NCBI RefSeq assembly: GCF_000518185.1
Contig: NZ_JADC01000011.1
Location: 62,001 to 126,000, forward strand
Reading direction: 5' to 3'
Length of the DNA stretch: 64,000 bases
From: Bartonella clarridgeiae ATCC 51734
GTDB lineage: Bacteria > Pseudomonadota > Alphaproteobacteria > Rhizobiales > Rhizobiaceae
Shown here in pieces: positions 41,700 to 51,691 of this stretch. The translations under genes were made by a program, and so were the position numbers. Within the stretch, counting starts at the first letter, position 1. Every line of letters starts with the position of its first letter. Under the pieces are notes generated by a model. The model was not told where the DNA came from, did not search any database, and saw only the letters and a list, made by a program, of their open reading frames with translations.

Positions 41700-41790
41700 A
41701 CATGCCACCCGAGGACGCAACGCGTTGTCGGATGTTGACCTCTGGGATCTTTTACACCTCAATAAGGGTCCCAGGCGGTGGCTCCAAATT
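41700..41790. ncRNA. Structured element upstream of ffh, family unknown
   Basis: A compact GC-rich island in otherwise AT-rich DNA between ffh and the carbonic anhydrase gene. Outer arms GCCACC (41704-41709) and GGTGGC (41777-41782) close it. An inner hairpin pairs CTGGGA (41742-41747) with TCCCAG (41769-41774), and a second hairpin centres on CAACGCGTTG (41719-41728 region). A G-U pair extends the inner stem if read on the + strand, while a promoter-like TTGACA lies upstream on the minus strand, so the transcribed strand is uncertain. It lacks the GGAA SRP core. It could be an sRNA or an ffh 5' leader. Confidence 0.5.
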
Positions 41791-41816
41791 AATCATTGTC
41801 ATTGAATGCTATTTTC

Positions 41817-41845
41817 TTCAAACAACAAAAACCCTTCTTTGTCAA
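41817..41845 (-). promoter_or_regulatory. Candidate promoter for the structured element and ffh
   Basis: On the minus strand a perfect TTGACA (41845-41840) is followed after 17 bases by TTTGAA (41822-41817), a mediocre -10 box. Transcription would start near 41810, just before the structured element and 145 bases before ffh. Confidence 0.35.
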
Positions 41846-41893
41846 GATATATCACACAGTGCCTTTTTAGATGAAACCTAAAATAAAAATCAC

Positions 41894-42553
41894 TTATGTC
41901 TGCGCAGAAGCTCCACTTTCAACACGCACAAAATCACCCGTTTCTTGTTCCATACTCCATAATTCACCGCTTGCAATATCAAACCAAGCACCGTGTACTG
42001 TCAAAAATCCTTGATCTTTACGTGCCTTTAACCACGGAAATGTTTCCAAATTCTTCAGTGAATAACGAATAGAAAGGCGTTCCAATGCAGTCTGTTTTTC
42101 TAAGAGAGTTATCAATTTATTGTTGATTACTGCTTCCCTAGCAGGAGCCAAAAGACTCATCCATCGACCAATAAAATCATCTGATAATAAGGATTTGCAT
42201 GTTCCATTAAGGACCTTACTAATCCCCCCGCAGTGCGCATGACCCAAAATAACAACATGCTTAACTTCAAGCAATTGAACCGCAAATTCTATAGCAGCTG
42301 ATGTTGCATGATATTGATGATCAGGAGAAAAAGGAGGAACTAAATTGGCTACATTACGCAACACAAAAATTTCACCTGGGCTTGCATCAAAAATAATTTC
42401 TGGTATCGCACGCGAATCACAGCACGCAATCACTAAAGTTTCAGGTTTCTGTCCTTCATTCGCCAATTGCCAATAACGTTCTAATTTATGAACAAAATGA
42501 TTCGTTATAAAGGATTGATAACCTCTTAAAAGTTTTTCCGGTAAACGTGCCAT
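41894..42553 (-). CDS. Beta-class carbonic anhydrase
   Basis: A zinc enzyme of about 219 residues interconverting CO2 and bicarbonate. Zinc ligands are Cys in ACCDSRAIPE (with the Asp-Arg dyad) and His/Cys in LGHAHCGGI. ATG 42553 (MARLPEKLLRGY) is preferred to a GTG at 42574 that is in frame. Length is normal. It is divergent from the glutamate dehydrogenase gene. It would supply bicarbonate for carboxylations under ambient CO2. Confidence 0.94.
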   Translation of the reverse strand: MARLPEKLLRGYQSFITNHFVHKLERYWQLANEGQKPETLVIACCDSRAIPEIIFDASPGEIFVLRNVANLVPPFSPDHQYHATSAAIEFAVQLLEVKHVVILGHAHCGGISKVLNGTCKSLLSDDFIGRWMSLLAPAREAVINNKLITLLEKQTALERLSIRYSLKNLETFPWLKARKDQGFLTVHGAWFDIASGELWSMEQETGDFVRVESGASAQT

Positions 42554-42828
42554 ATATTTACTTTCACTGTACACTTCAAAAATATGCTCTTACCCAGAAA
42601 AAATAAAATTAATGAAAATATTCTTATCAACCACATAATATACTTTCTTAAAACAATAAAACTATTTTTAAGAAACACTTTTTACGAAGTGGAACAATAA
42701 TTTTATTATTATCTGCAATAAATAACTATTCACTTCAAAGGGAAGATGTTACAGTGTAAAAAAATCGAATAAAGACCTGTTCTTAACGTAAAGAAAAGGT
42801 TGCCACAATAAATAAAGGGAGGATGATT

Positions 42829-45800
42829 GTGTCAACACAAACAGCATTAGATATAACGAGTACTCAAAATAAAATAGAACAAATTCTTTTTGCTCATACC
42901 GATAAAGAAGATATTGCTTTATATAAAAAGGATGAGCTTCAAAAAGCTACAAATGTAGCTCTCGAAGCATTTGAATCCCACCAAACAGGTAAAAGTACAA
43001 TTTGCTTTGAACACGCTTTAACGCGCAATGATAAACCTATAACCGTTATTACACTGGTTAATGATAACAAACCTTTTCTTCTTGATTCTGTTTTGCATGT
43101 CTTTAAACAACAAATAAATCACATTTATCTGATCGCTCACCCTATTCTTGAATGCACCTCGGGACAACGCATCAGCTTGATGCAAATCCACATTGAAGCA
43201 TTAAACCAAGAACAAACTAAAAAGCTTAAAGATGAGCTTACTTTGGTCCTTGAACAAGTCAATGCTGCTGTACAAGACTGGAAACCCATGCTTGAAGAAG
43301 TCAAGAAGCATATTCATACCTATCAAACAAATCTTCCATCAAGCTACCAAAATGAAGGTGTAAAAGCCATTGAATTTCTCGAATGGCTTATGAACAATAA
43401 TTTCATCTTTCTTGGAATGCGTACCTATGACTTTACTGAAAGCCAAGAGTCAAAAAAAGCCTTTAAAGCCGGTAGTATTGAACTAGGTATTCTTACTGAT
43501 GCTTCTATTCGCATTATTGGTGATACAAGCGTAGAAGAACGTCCTAAAGAAGTCTTATCTTTTATGGAAAGCAATAATCTGCTTATTGTTACAAAAGCTA
43601 ATAGCCGCTCAAAAATCCACCGTCCTGTTTGGTTAGATTATATCGGTATTAAGATGTTTGATAAAGAAGGGTATCTATGTGGAGAATTACGTATTGTTGG
43701 GTTGTTTACATCCTCTGCCTATACACACTCTATTCTGCAAATTCCTTTTTTAAAAGAAAAAGCTGAAATTATTATTCAACGCCTTGGATATAATCCGGCT
43801 GACTATTCTGGAAAAGCGCTGATGAGTGTCTTAGAAACCTATCCAAGAGATGAAATGTTTCGCTCTGATGTTGATACATTGACAAAAAATGCCGAACTTA
43901 TCATGCAATTGGATGAACGTCCGCGATTACGGGTACTCGCTCACACTGATCCTTTTGGGCGTTTTGTTTCCATTCTTGTCTATGTACCACGTAACCAATA
44001 TAGTAGTAATATCCGCGAAAAAATTGGAACATACTTTGTTGAGACCTATAAAAGTGATTTTTTTGAATCTTATCCACTCTTCTTAGAAAGTACGCTTATC
44101 CGTGTCCATTACATTATCCATCGCAAAGGAAGTCACAGTGCTCCTGTGATTGAGCGAACTACACTTGAACATCATGTTCGCTCTATAACACGAAATTGGG
44201 AAGATAGTATTCAAACCGTAGCTCTTATTCATAAAGCAACAGATCAACAAGTACTTCTAGCCAGTCAATTCCCCAATAGCTATCGTGATTTATTTTCAGC
44301 TGAAGATGCAATTAAAGATGCTGACCATATTTTAAGTCTTAATAACGAAAAACCTCTTTTCGTTACTTTTTACCGCCCCCACAATAAAGAAAAACAAAAT
44401 ATTTCTCTGAGACTCTTTCATCGCAATGAGGCGCTTGCCCTTTCCAAACGTGTACCACTTCTTGAAAATATGGGCTTTCGTGTTATTGCTGAACAAACAT
44501 TAGAACTCCCAGACGGCTATGGACGTTCTGTATATCTTCACGATATGCAATTGGAAAGTGCCTTCCAACTTGATATTGATCTCGATAAAAATGCACAAAA
44601 ACATGCTGAAACATTTGAAGCCGTTTGGGAACAAAATGCTGACAATGATGCCTTTAATGCCTTAACACAAACAGCTCAACTCGATTGGCGTGAAATTGTT
44701 ATCTTGCGTCATTATGGGCGCTATCTCCAACAAACTGGAATTCCTTATTCACAAAAACGCGTTGCTCAAACTTTAAATGCCTATCCTGATATTACTCAAG
44801 ATCTTTATGCTTTATTTCATTTGAAATTCCATCAGAGCCATAAAGAAAAAGAACGACTCAACAATGAACAAATCATTCAGCAACGTATTGAAGAAAAATT
44901 GCAGAAAGTGCCAAGTTTAGATGATGATCTTATTTTGCGTCGTTACCGTAATCTCATTGTTGCAAGCTTACGAACAAATGCCTATTCCCCTCTTCCTGAC
45001 GGCAAACCACGGCGTATCATAGCAACCAAATTAAATCCACGCCAAATTGAAGGCTTACCTGAACCCCGTCCTTATCGAGAAATTTTTGTTTATGGACCTG
45101 AAGTTGAAGGTGTCCATTTACGTTTTGGTCCTATTGCGCGTGGTGGTATTCGTTGGTCCGACCGTGCATTGGATTACCGTACTGAAATATTAGACCTCGT
45201 TAAAGCTCAACAAGTCAAAAACGCCGTTATTGTCCCTGTGGGTGCAAAAGGTGGATTTTTTCCTCATCGTCTTCCTCAAACCAATGATCGTGCCATTGTA
45301 ACAGAAGCTGCACGACAAGCTTACACAAACTATATTGCAGCACTCCTTTCTATTACTGATAACCTAATCGATGGTAAAATATACCCGCCTCAAAATGTAA
45401 TTTGTCATGATGGCGATGATCCTTATTTTGTTGTTGCTGCAGATAAAGGTACTGCGACCTTTTCTGATACGGCCAACGCTATTAGCCAAACAAATAATTT
45501 TTGGCTTGATGACGCTTTTGCTTCCGGAGGATCAGCAGGATATGACCATAAAGCTATTGGTATTACAGCTAAAGGTGTATGGGAAGCTGTAAAAAGACAT
45601 TTTCGAGAATCATTTAATCACGATATCCAAACAACACCTTTTACCTGTATTGGAGTTGGTGATATGTCGGGCGATGTTTTTGGGAATGGAATGTTACTTT
45701 CTCAACAAACAAAGCTTATCGCTGCCTTTGACCATCGCGATATTTTTATCGATCCGGAACCAAATATAGCAGCAAGTTATGCAGAGCGTATGCGCCTCTT

Positions 45801-47538
45801 CCAACTTCCCCGTTCAAGTTGGCAAGATTATGATCAAACAAAACTCTCAAAAGGTGGTGGTATTTTCTCACGAACAACCAAAACTATTACTCTTTCTCCT
45901 GAAGCAGCAAAAGCTATTGGCTTTGAAAAACAAACAGGAACGCCCTTTGAAATTATTACGGCCATTTTAAAAGCCCCTGTAGATCTTTTATGGTTTGGCG
46001 GCATTGGAACCTATATTCGCGCAACAACGGAAACCGATACTCAAGTGGGCGATCGCACAAACGATTCTATTCGCATTACTGGCGAACAAGTGCGAGCCAA
46101 AGTTATTGGTGAAGGAGCCAACCTCGGTCTTACGCAACGCGGTCGAATTGAATATGTCTTAAACGGCGGGCGATGCAATACCGATGCCATTGACAATTCC
46201 GCAGGTGTTAATTGTTCTGATCTTGAAGTCAATATCAAAATTGTTCTTGCCTCAGCTCTACAGGCAAAAAAACTTACTCGTGAAGCCCGTAATAAGTTGT
46301 TGAAAAAAATGACCCCACAAGTTGAACAATTAGTCTTGCGTAATAATTATTTGCAGACCCTTTCACTTTCCCTAGCTGAAAGCCGAAGTATCATTGATTT
46401 GCCTTATCAAATACGTTTTATGCATGATTTAGAACAGAAAAAACTTCTAGATCGCAGAGTTGAAGCTCTCCCTAATGAGCAAATTTTGCGGCAAAGAATT
46501 AGCCAAAATCAAGGACTTATACGCCAAGAACTCGCAGTTATTTTAGCTTATGCTAAATTAACTCTGCAGGAAGAAATTGCTAATAATCCCATTGTTGATA
46601 ATCGTTATTTCGATACAACCTTGTTGAATTATTTTCCAACCCAACTTCAACAAAACTTTAAAAAGGAAATCATTGAACACCAATTACGTCGTGATATTAT
46701 TGCAACCCTCATTGCTAATGATATTGTAAACCGCGGTGGACCTACTTTTGTTAATCACTTGCAAGATATAACAGGTCAAAAAACTGAAAACATCATTCGT
46801 GTTTTCATCGTCATTCGAGATAGTTTTGAAATTCCTCAGCTTTCTAGCCAAATTGATAATCTTGATAATAAAATACCGGGATTGAATCAAAATAAATTCT
46901 ATGCAGCAATCACTTCAATGCTTTTTGAAGCAACCAATTGGGGCTTGCGCAATATGGATTTCTCAGCGCCACTAGAGGAACTTGTGCAAACAATTAAAAA
47001 AGCTCGTAGCCTGATTGAAAAAAACCTTATGCATGCCAACAATCAAGATATTAGTCAAAAAATTGACGAAAAAGCAACGCAATACAATGAAGAAGGAGCA
47101 CCAAAAGCTTTAGCAACACAATTAGCTCTTTTAGAAATTGCCCCAATGATCTGTGATATTTCTTTGATTGCAGAACAAAGTAAAAGCGACCTTATGAAAA
47201 CCGCAAAAATCTATTTCTCACTTGCTCAGATTATTCGTATAAATCGTATTACTGAAGCAAGCCAGGCAGTTCCTATTCTTGATTATTATGATGGTATGGC
47301 CTTAAGTGAAGCTAAAGAAAATATTGCTGAAAGCTTGCGACAAATTGTTATAAAAATCTTAAAAAATTATAGTAAAAAAAATGATCCTCTAGAAGCTTGG
47401 ATAAAATCTGATGAAGATCAAATTCACAATATCATCAACCGCGTTAATACATTGATTGAAGGTGATCTCAATGTTTCCCGCTTTACTTTTACAGCAAGCA
47501 TGATTGCCCAACTCAAAAATACTGCTTTCCAAACTTAA
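42829..47538 (+). CDS. NAD-specific glutamate dehydrogenase, large (about 180 kDa) type
   Basis: A 1569-residue L_180-type glutamate dehydrogenase that deaminates glutamate to 2-oxoglutarate. A long N-terminal ACT-like regulatory region (about 1-650) precedes the catalytic core with FGPIARGGIRWSDR and VPVGAKGGF (about 770-815) and the nucleotide-binding domain (IGVGDMSGDVFGNG, about 945). A C-terminal helical region follows. GGGAGG at 42817-42822 is one base before an ATG at 42823 but six bases before GTG 42829, so GTG 42829 is the likelier start. Glutamate catabolism is a main carbon route in such bacteria. Confidence 0.95.
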   Translation: MSTQTALDITSTQNKIEQILFAHTDKEDIALYKKDELQKATNVALEAFESHQTGKSTICFEHALTRNDKPITVITLVNDNKPFLLDSVLHVFKQQINHIYLIAHPILECTSGQRISLMQIHIEALNQEQTKKLKDELTLVLEQVNAAVQDWKPMLEEVKKHIHTYQTNLPSSYQNEGVKAIEFLEWLMNNNFIFLGMRTYDFTESQESKKAFKAGSIELGILTDASIRIIGDTSVEERPKEVLSFMESNNLLIVTKANSRSKIHRPVWLDYIGIKMFDKEGYLCGELRIVGLFTSSAYTHSILQIPFLKEKAEIIIQRLGYNPADYSGKALMSVLETYPRDEMFRSDVDTLTKNAELIMQLDERPRLRVLAHTDPFGRFVSILVYVPRNQYSSNIREKIGTYFVETYKSDFFESYPLFLESTLIRVHYIIHRKGSHSAPVIERTTLEHHVRSITRNWEDSIQTVALIHKATDQQVLLASQFPNSYRDLFSAEDAIKDADHILSLNNEKPLFVTFYRPHNKEKQNISLRLFHRNEALALSKRVPLLENMGFRVIAEQTLELPDGYGRSVYLHDMQLESAFQLDIDLDKNAQKHAETFEAVWEQNADNDAFNALTQTAQLDWREIVILRHYGRYLQQTGIPYSQKRVAQTLNAYPDITQDLYALFHLKFHQSHKEKERLNNEQIIQQRIEEKLQKVPSLDDDLILRRYRNLIVASLRTNAYSPLPDGKPRRIIATKLNPRQIEGLPEPRPYREIFVYGPEVEGVHLRFGPIARGGIRWSDRALDYRTEILDLVKAQQVKNAVIVPVGAKGGFFPHRLPQTNDRAIVTEAARQAYTNYIAALLSITDNLIDGKIYPPQNVICHDGDDPYFVVAADKGTATFSDTANAISQTNNFWLDDAFASGGSAGYDHKAIGITAKGVWEAVKRHFRESFNHDIQTTPFTCIGVGDMSGDVFGNGMLLSQQTKLIAAFDHRDIFIDPEPNIAASYAERMRLFQLPRSSWQDYDQTKLSKGGGIFSRTTKTITLSPEAAKAIGFEKQTGTPFEIITAILKAPVDLLWFGGIGTYIRATTETDTQVGDRTNDSIRITGEQVRAKVIGEGANLGLTQRGRIEYVLNGGRCNTDAIDNSAGVNCSDLEVNIKIVLASALQAKKLTREARNKLLKKMTPQVEQLVLRNNYLQTLSLSLAESRSIIDLPYQIRFMHDLEQKKLLDRRVEALPNEQILRQRISQNQGLIRQELAVILAYAKLTLQEEIANNPIVDNRYFDTTLLNYFPTQLQQNFKKEIIEHQLRRDIIATLIANDIVNRGGPTFVNHLQDITGQKTENIIRVFIVIRDSFEIPQLSSQIDNLDNKIPGLNQNKFYAAITSMLFEATNWGLRNMDFSAPLEELVQTIKKARSLIEKNLMHANNQDISQKIDEKATQYNEEGAPKALATQLALLEIAPMICDISLIAEQSKSDLMKTAKIYFSLAQIIRINRITEASQAVPILDYYDGMALSEAKENIAESLRQIVIKILKNYSKKNDPLEAWIKSDEDQIHNIINRVNTLIEGDLNVSRFTFTASMIAQLKNTAFQT

Positions 47539-47851
47539 AGCACTAACAAACCAACTTTAAAAAAAATCTTATTTATCTCTTCGCACATAATCTGCGAGGA
47601 AATAAGATAAATGTGACGTTGTCTGCTTTTGAGAGAAGAGAATCCAAAATAAAGAATGAGGATTACTGATATTATCTTACTTATGCTAAAACCAATATCA
47701 AACCATGCTAATAACGCGGAATAAGTAAAACAAGGAGCTTGCAAATTTCATTCTTCATTGCTCTCTTTTCCTCCAGAAAAATGATTATGCTTTTTTGGAT
47801 TTTTTGATATCACATTGTTAAACATAACTTATTAAATGAAAATTCTTATTT
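47539..47851. other. Convergent spacer after glutamate dehydrogenase
   Basis: A 313-base gap between converging genes. It contains the hairpin terminator described at 47.56-47.61 kb. The rest is AT-rich and shows no gene. Confidence 0.6.
47559..47612 (-). terminator. Terminator in the convergent gap after the amidotransferase gene
   Basis: Inverted arms ATCTTATTT (47566-47574) and AAATAAGAT (47600-47608) flank an inner TCGCA/TGCGA stem (47581-47585 and 47593-47597). On the minus strand a run of eight T follows the stem. It lies about 250 bases after the glutamine amidotransferase stop and may also stall read-through from the dehydrogenase gene. Confidence 0.6.
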
Positions 47852-48637
47852 TTAAGAATAATTTTCAGAATCAGTACAGTTCTCAATTCCCATATTACAA
47901 GTAGTGGAAACACCAAAAATTTGTTGTAATGTATTGTCAAACCATTCACACAAAACTTGACCATAGAGTGAATAACCTTTTAAATGTGCGGAAGCAGACT
48001 GAGCACCTTTTTTAGTTAATTCTTGAGCTGAGTGTATTAGCCAATCTTGTATCATTGTACGCGTTAATTCAGGATGAAATTGTAAACCCCATGCATTTTT
48101 ACCATAACGAAAAGCCTGTGTGGGATACGTTTGGCCTGTTGCCAAAAGAACAGCTTCTTTGGGCAAATCGTAGATACCTTCATTATGTAAATGATAGACC
48201 ATTCCTGGCCAGCTCATAAGTGCCTTTCCTCGCACAGTTCCTTCCAACGGATACCAACCGATTTCTACACTTTCATCACTTTTTGCAGCAACACATCCAC
48301 CCAAATTTTTTGCGAGCATCTGTGCTCCAAGGCAAATCCCTAAAAAAGGTTTATTGTCTTTCAAAGACAATGAAATCCAATCAATTTCCTCATTAATATA
48401 TACATCTTTATCATTCACACTCATCGGGCCACCTAAAATCACAACGCCGGCATGATGTTTTAATGTTTTGGGAAGTTTTTGCCCTAAAATAGGGTAATAA
48501 AAATCAAGAGAAAAACCATTTCTTTGTAAAAATTGCCCTAAAAGACCAGTCTGTGAAGATTGACGATGCAAAACGACGGCAATTTTCAGTTTATTGTTTC
48601 TTTGCTTTTTATCAAGACATGTTTTTGCTAAAAACAT
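47852..48637 (-). CDS. Class I glutamine amidotransferase domain protein
   Basis: A 261-residue stand-alone GATase1. The nucleophile Cys is in FLGICLGAQML (about 100) and the His-x-Glu pair is in LQFHPELTRT (about 192), so the triad is complete. It resembles the GMP-synthase-like amidotransferases (COG0518), including a GGPMSVND oxyanion region and the GWYPLEG segment. The acceptor substrate is unknown; hydrolysis of gamma-glutamyl compounds is possible. It is not linked to a synthetase gene here. The start at 48637 is the first ATG; an internal start is possible near IAVVLHR. Confidence 0.82.
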   Translation of the reverse strand: MFLAKTCLDKKQRNNKLKIAVVLHRQSSQTGLLGQFLQRNGFSLDFYYPILGQKLPKTLKHHAGVVILGGPMSVNDKDVYINEEIDWISLSLKDNKPFLGICLGAQMLAKNLGGCVAAKSDESVEIGWYPLEGTVRGKALMSWPGMVYHLHNEGIYDLPKEAVLLATGQTYPTQAFRYGKNAWGLQFHPELTRTMIQDWLIHSAQELTKKGAQSASAHLKGYSLYGQVLCEWFDNTLQQIFGVSTTCNMGIENCTDSENYS

Positions 48638-48726
48638 TCTTTAACCAATCATTTTTGTAATCAGACTTAATTTAACTTTTTAAATAACAAGAGCCTTATT
48701 TTTATCAACAATAGTTACAACACCCT

Positions 48727-50271
48727 CTAAAATAATTGAAATTTCTCTTTTGGCAAAGAAGCCTCTTCTTCTGTTTCGTTGCCCTCTAAATTTTCAACAT
48801 TTAAGTGTGTCTGATCGCCTTTTTTTCTATTCTTTTTTTTTGTTTGCGACTTCAATAAAAAATCAAATCCTATCGATGATTTTTTTTCAAAGGATTTATC
48901 TTTAACAGCTTCTTTTTCATAAATCGTATCTTTTTTGTCTTCTTTTTTCAGCACCATGTTATCAACTTCTAATGTTATAGGCGAACAGCGGGGAGGTACT
49001 TTCCATTCAAAACGACCCAATCGACCACTGATCGGAGAAACTGCCGACCAAGAAGAAAAGAAAGAACCATCACAAGCCCATGCTGGATCACGTTCTGCAC
49101 GCAATGCTAAAGACAACCATTGACGACTCCCTTGATCATTACCTTGTGCTTCTTCAATATCTGCCAATAATAAATAAACGCCTTCACGTGGATGATAAGT
49201 CAGTGCTTTTTGTGCACACTCTCTTGCTAATTCCAATTCCCCTGCATCTAGAGCGGCTTTTGCAACAATAAAAGATGACTCAAATATATCTTTATTATAA
49301 GAAGCGAGTTTTTTAGCTCTTTTCAAACGCCCAACTGCACTCTCTTCTCTTCTAAGGTAAAGTGTACCAAAATCAGGATGAGGATTTTCCTGCCAAGCTT
49401 TAATAATTATTTTATCGGCTTTGCGAACTTCCTTTAATTTATAAAGGATGTCTGCCATAATCACCGTTATCGGTACAAAATCAGGCATTAATTTATGAGC
49501 CTTTAAAATAGCTTTACGTGCTTCTACGAGCTGAGTCTCAACGAAATGAAGTGCTAACCCACTTAATAAAAGAGCATGGATATATTTACGCTCTGGAGTA
49601 CAATGCTCAGAGCGTGGCAAAGCTCTTTGCGCCCGATGAAAAACATCAAGTGCTTTATTCCACTTCCCTTCAGCACTCAATCGATCAAGAACAAACTGTT
49701 GAGCCCATAAAAGCGTTGGTGATAAAGCTAATGCTTCTTCTGCATAGTGCTGTGCTATATCATAAGCTTTTGTATTTATGGCTTCACGAAACAAACCATA
49801 AAACCCAGCAAGCTTTGTCAGTTCTTCTTTTTTCATCTCTTCATAAAGAACAATAGCATTCATAGAATCTTTTTGCAAAAATAAGATTTGAGCTCTTAAA
49901 AGCTTTATCAGTGGTTCATAATCTTTTACAAGGTATCTTAATGCACGCACTTCCATTTTTTGCGCAGTCATATAATCACCAGCAAAAGCTGCAAGCAGAC
50001 CCTGTGTAAGAGCTTTGCCACCCTGTTTTTGATAATGTCTAGAAAAAAAGCTGTATAAACTTCTAGGAATGGAAAAAATAATTCTAAAAAACTTCCATAG
50101 AAACACTAATATTGCCAACAGTATAACAAGCCCACTCACAATCGTAAGCAGTGAGACAGTAAACCGCATCTGCAAAAATGTTATAACCAAAAAACTATTA
50201 TTATTGGCACACCAACTAAAAACTGCGCCGATCACACAGACAACAAAAACATAAATAAAAATACGTATCAT
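48727..50271 (-). CDS. HemY-type TPR membrane protein
   Basis: A 514-residue protein of the HemY N-terminal family. Two transmembrane helices (about 3-20 and 37-63) are followed by a tetratricopeptide-like helical domain up to about residue 400, with ALALSPTLLWAQQFVLDRLS and a WACDGSFFSSWSAVSPISGRLGRFEW-type stretch (about 395-420) near the end; the C-terminal tail is charged. This is the alphaproteobacterial HemY, distinct from protoporphyrinogen oxidase. It starts 13 bases after the Mic60-like gene, with AGGA before its ATG. Its role in heme metabolism is unproved. Confidence 0.87.
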   Translation of the reverse strand: MIRIFIYVFVVCVIGAVFSWCANNNSFLVITFLQMRFTVSLLTIVSGLVILLAILVFLWKFFRIIFSIPRSLYSFFSRHYQKQGGKALTQGLLAAFAGDYMTAQKMEVRALRYLVKDYEPLIKLLRAQILFLQKDSMNAIVLYEEMKKEELTKLAGFYGLFREAINTKAYDIAQHYAEEALALSPTLLWAQQFVLDRLSAEGKWNKALDVFHRAQRALPRSEHCTPERKYIHALLLSGLALHFVETQLVEARKAILKAHKLMPDFVPITVIMADILYKLKEVRKADKIIIKAWQENPHPDFGTLYLRREESAVGRLKRAKKLASYNKDIFESSFIVAKAALDAGELELARECAQKALTYHPREGVYLLLADIEEAQGNDQGSRQWLSLALRAERDPAWACDGSFFSSWSAVSPISGRLGRFEWKVPPRCSPITLEVDNMVLKKEDKKDTIYEKEAVKDKSFEKKSSIGFDFLLKSQTKKKNRKKGDQTHLNVENLEGNETEEEASLPKEKFQLF

Positions 50272-50283
50272 TCTTGATCCTAT

Positions 50284-51453
50284 TTACATCTTTGCAGCTT
50301 CGGAAGACCCTTTTGGCCTAACAATCAACAACTGCTGCAGAATGTGATGGACAGCAAGGTATCGTTTAAGCTGATCAATAAAATCTACCGAAACATTTTT
50401 AGCATTTTGAGGTAAAGTTTGCCATTCAACTAAAGCTTTTTCGTAATCTCCAGCTTGAATAGCAACTTCCATCCGTGCCACAATCGCAGGTACCGTTGTC
50501 CCTTCAACATATCCAATTGGACGCGAAACAATAAGACTTTTTATCCATACCTCAACCTTCTTTAAAAAATCAGCATTCGATACAACGTTATGCGTACTAA
50601 CAATTTTATCTGCAACATAAGCAAAATCAGCCGAAAGCTTTGCAGGACTTGGAAGACCCGTATTTGCTGTTTTCTGTAATAAATCAAATCCCGCAACAGA
50701 AGGTGCAAAATGTTGCACTGTTTCCAATTCACTCACATAAGATCCACCACGATCTATAGCATTTTTTAACGCATTTACTGCAATAAACATTGCAGTATTT
50801 ATCCCATCTTTGTCGTTATTCTGAGTGACTATTTCTTTTTGTATATTATCTAACTGTTGTTTTAAGGCGATAATATCGTTTTTATTACTTTTCCCAACAA
50901 ATAAAGCTTTCTTTACATCTTCTGACATTCCAATCAAAGCTTGTACACGCTTTTCGAAAGCATCTACTTTTTCTTCTAAGATTACAAGAGCTTTGCTTCT
51001 CTCTTTTTGAAAAGCTTCATCCTCTTGAAAAGTCTCAAAACGTTGTGATGAAAAAGAAGAAAAATCTGTCTTCAATTTATCAAGCTGTTGAAGCACTTGA
51101 TCCAACTGTTTTTCTGTTTCTTCTGCTTTTTGTTTTGCGTGTACAGTAATCTGCAGATCTTTTTCTTCCTTCAAACGATCAACTCCTAAAAAAGAAGGGA
51201 GAAAACCTGCTCTTTGAATTCCTATCGAAAGACTTATTGTGATAAGACTACCAATAATCCCTGAAACCACTAAAGAAGTCAAAGCAATACCAGATCCCCA
51301 TCTACTTTTGCTCTCAGCACCGCTTTGCTTTGTTATTATTGGCTCTGCTAAGTGTTGTGTTTCTTGCTCTGAGTCATGGTCTATAATTTCAGATTTAACA
51401 ACAGATGCCTTATGACTTTTTAATTTTTCTTTTGATCTTGAAGAATTTACCAT
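50284..51453 (-). CDS. Mic60/mitofilin homologue
   Basis: A protein of about 389 residues, the alphaproteobacterial mitofilin that bends the inner membrane in relatives of the mitochondrial MICOS subunit Mic60. A cytoplasmic tail (1-50) precedes a transmembrane helix (about 54-76), then a long coiled coil (about 95-200) and a C-terminal mitofilin region ending in an amphipathic helix. ATG 51453 is preferred to an in-frame GTG at 51462. It heads a two-gene operon with hemY. In most relatives hemC and hemD come first; they are absent here. Confidence 0.85.
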   Translation of the reverse strand: MVNSSRSKEKLKSHKASVVKSEIIDHDSEQETQHLAEPIITKQSGAESKSRWGSGIALTSLVVSGIIGSLITISLSIGIQRAGFLPSFLGVDRLKEEKDLQITVHAKQKAEETEKQLDQVLQQLDKLKTDFSSFSSQRFETFQEDEAFQKERSKALVILEEKVDAFEKRVQALIGMSEDVKKALFVGKSNKNDIIALKQQLDNIQKEIVTQNNDKDGINTAMFIAVNALKNAIDRGGSYVSELETVQHFAPSVAGFDLLQKTANTGLPSPAKLSADFAYVADKIVSTHNVVSNADFLKKVEVWIKSLIVSRPIGYVEGTTVPAIVARMEVAIQAGDYEKALVEWQTLPQNAKNVSVDFIDQLKRYLAVHHILQQLLIVRPKGSSEAAKM

Positions 51454-51590
51454 AATGATCACTTTTCTTATAGCATGCTTTTTTTACAATATGATAACAA
51501 AATGAAAAAAACTTTAAAATTAGGTGTTTTTCGAATAATATCCTTTGTTGTATAGTTTTCTTCTTATAATATAGTGTATTAAGTACAGAC

Positions 51591-51691
51591 AAAATCTTTT
51601 AAAAATACCTTAAAATCTCTTTTAGAATTTTATCGTAAACATTTCATCACTTAAGCACAAGAAAGCAATTTATTTCGAAAATCTTTTAAAA
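51591..51691. repeat. 14-bp direct repeat in the proposed origin
   Basis: AAAATCTTTTAAAA occurs at 51591-51604 and again at 51678-51691, 87 bases apart. Such AT-rich iterations are common in unwinding elements of origins. No third exact copy was seen in the spacer. Confidence 0.6.
51599..51613. promoter_or_regulatory. CtrA-type box TTAA-N7-TTAA
   Basis: The 15-mer TTAAAAATACCTTAA fits the CtrA consensus exactly. CtrA controls initiation at oriC and many cell-cycle promoters in alphaproteobacteria. A weaker copy with one mismatch (TTAA-N7-TTCA) lies at 51930-51944. In DNA this AT-rich a perfect box could arise by chance about once in a few kilobases. Confidence 0.45.

Noticed and set aside
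41700-41790. Structured element as the 4.5S SRP RNA or a typical 6S RNA
   Set aside because: It lacks the conserved SRP GGAA-tetraloop core, and the alphaproteobacterial 6S gene is usually beside zapA; therefore left unassigned.
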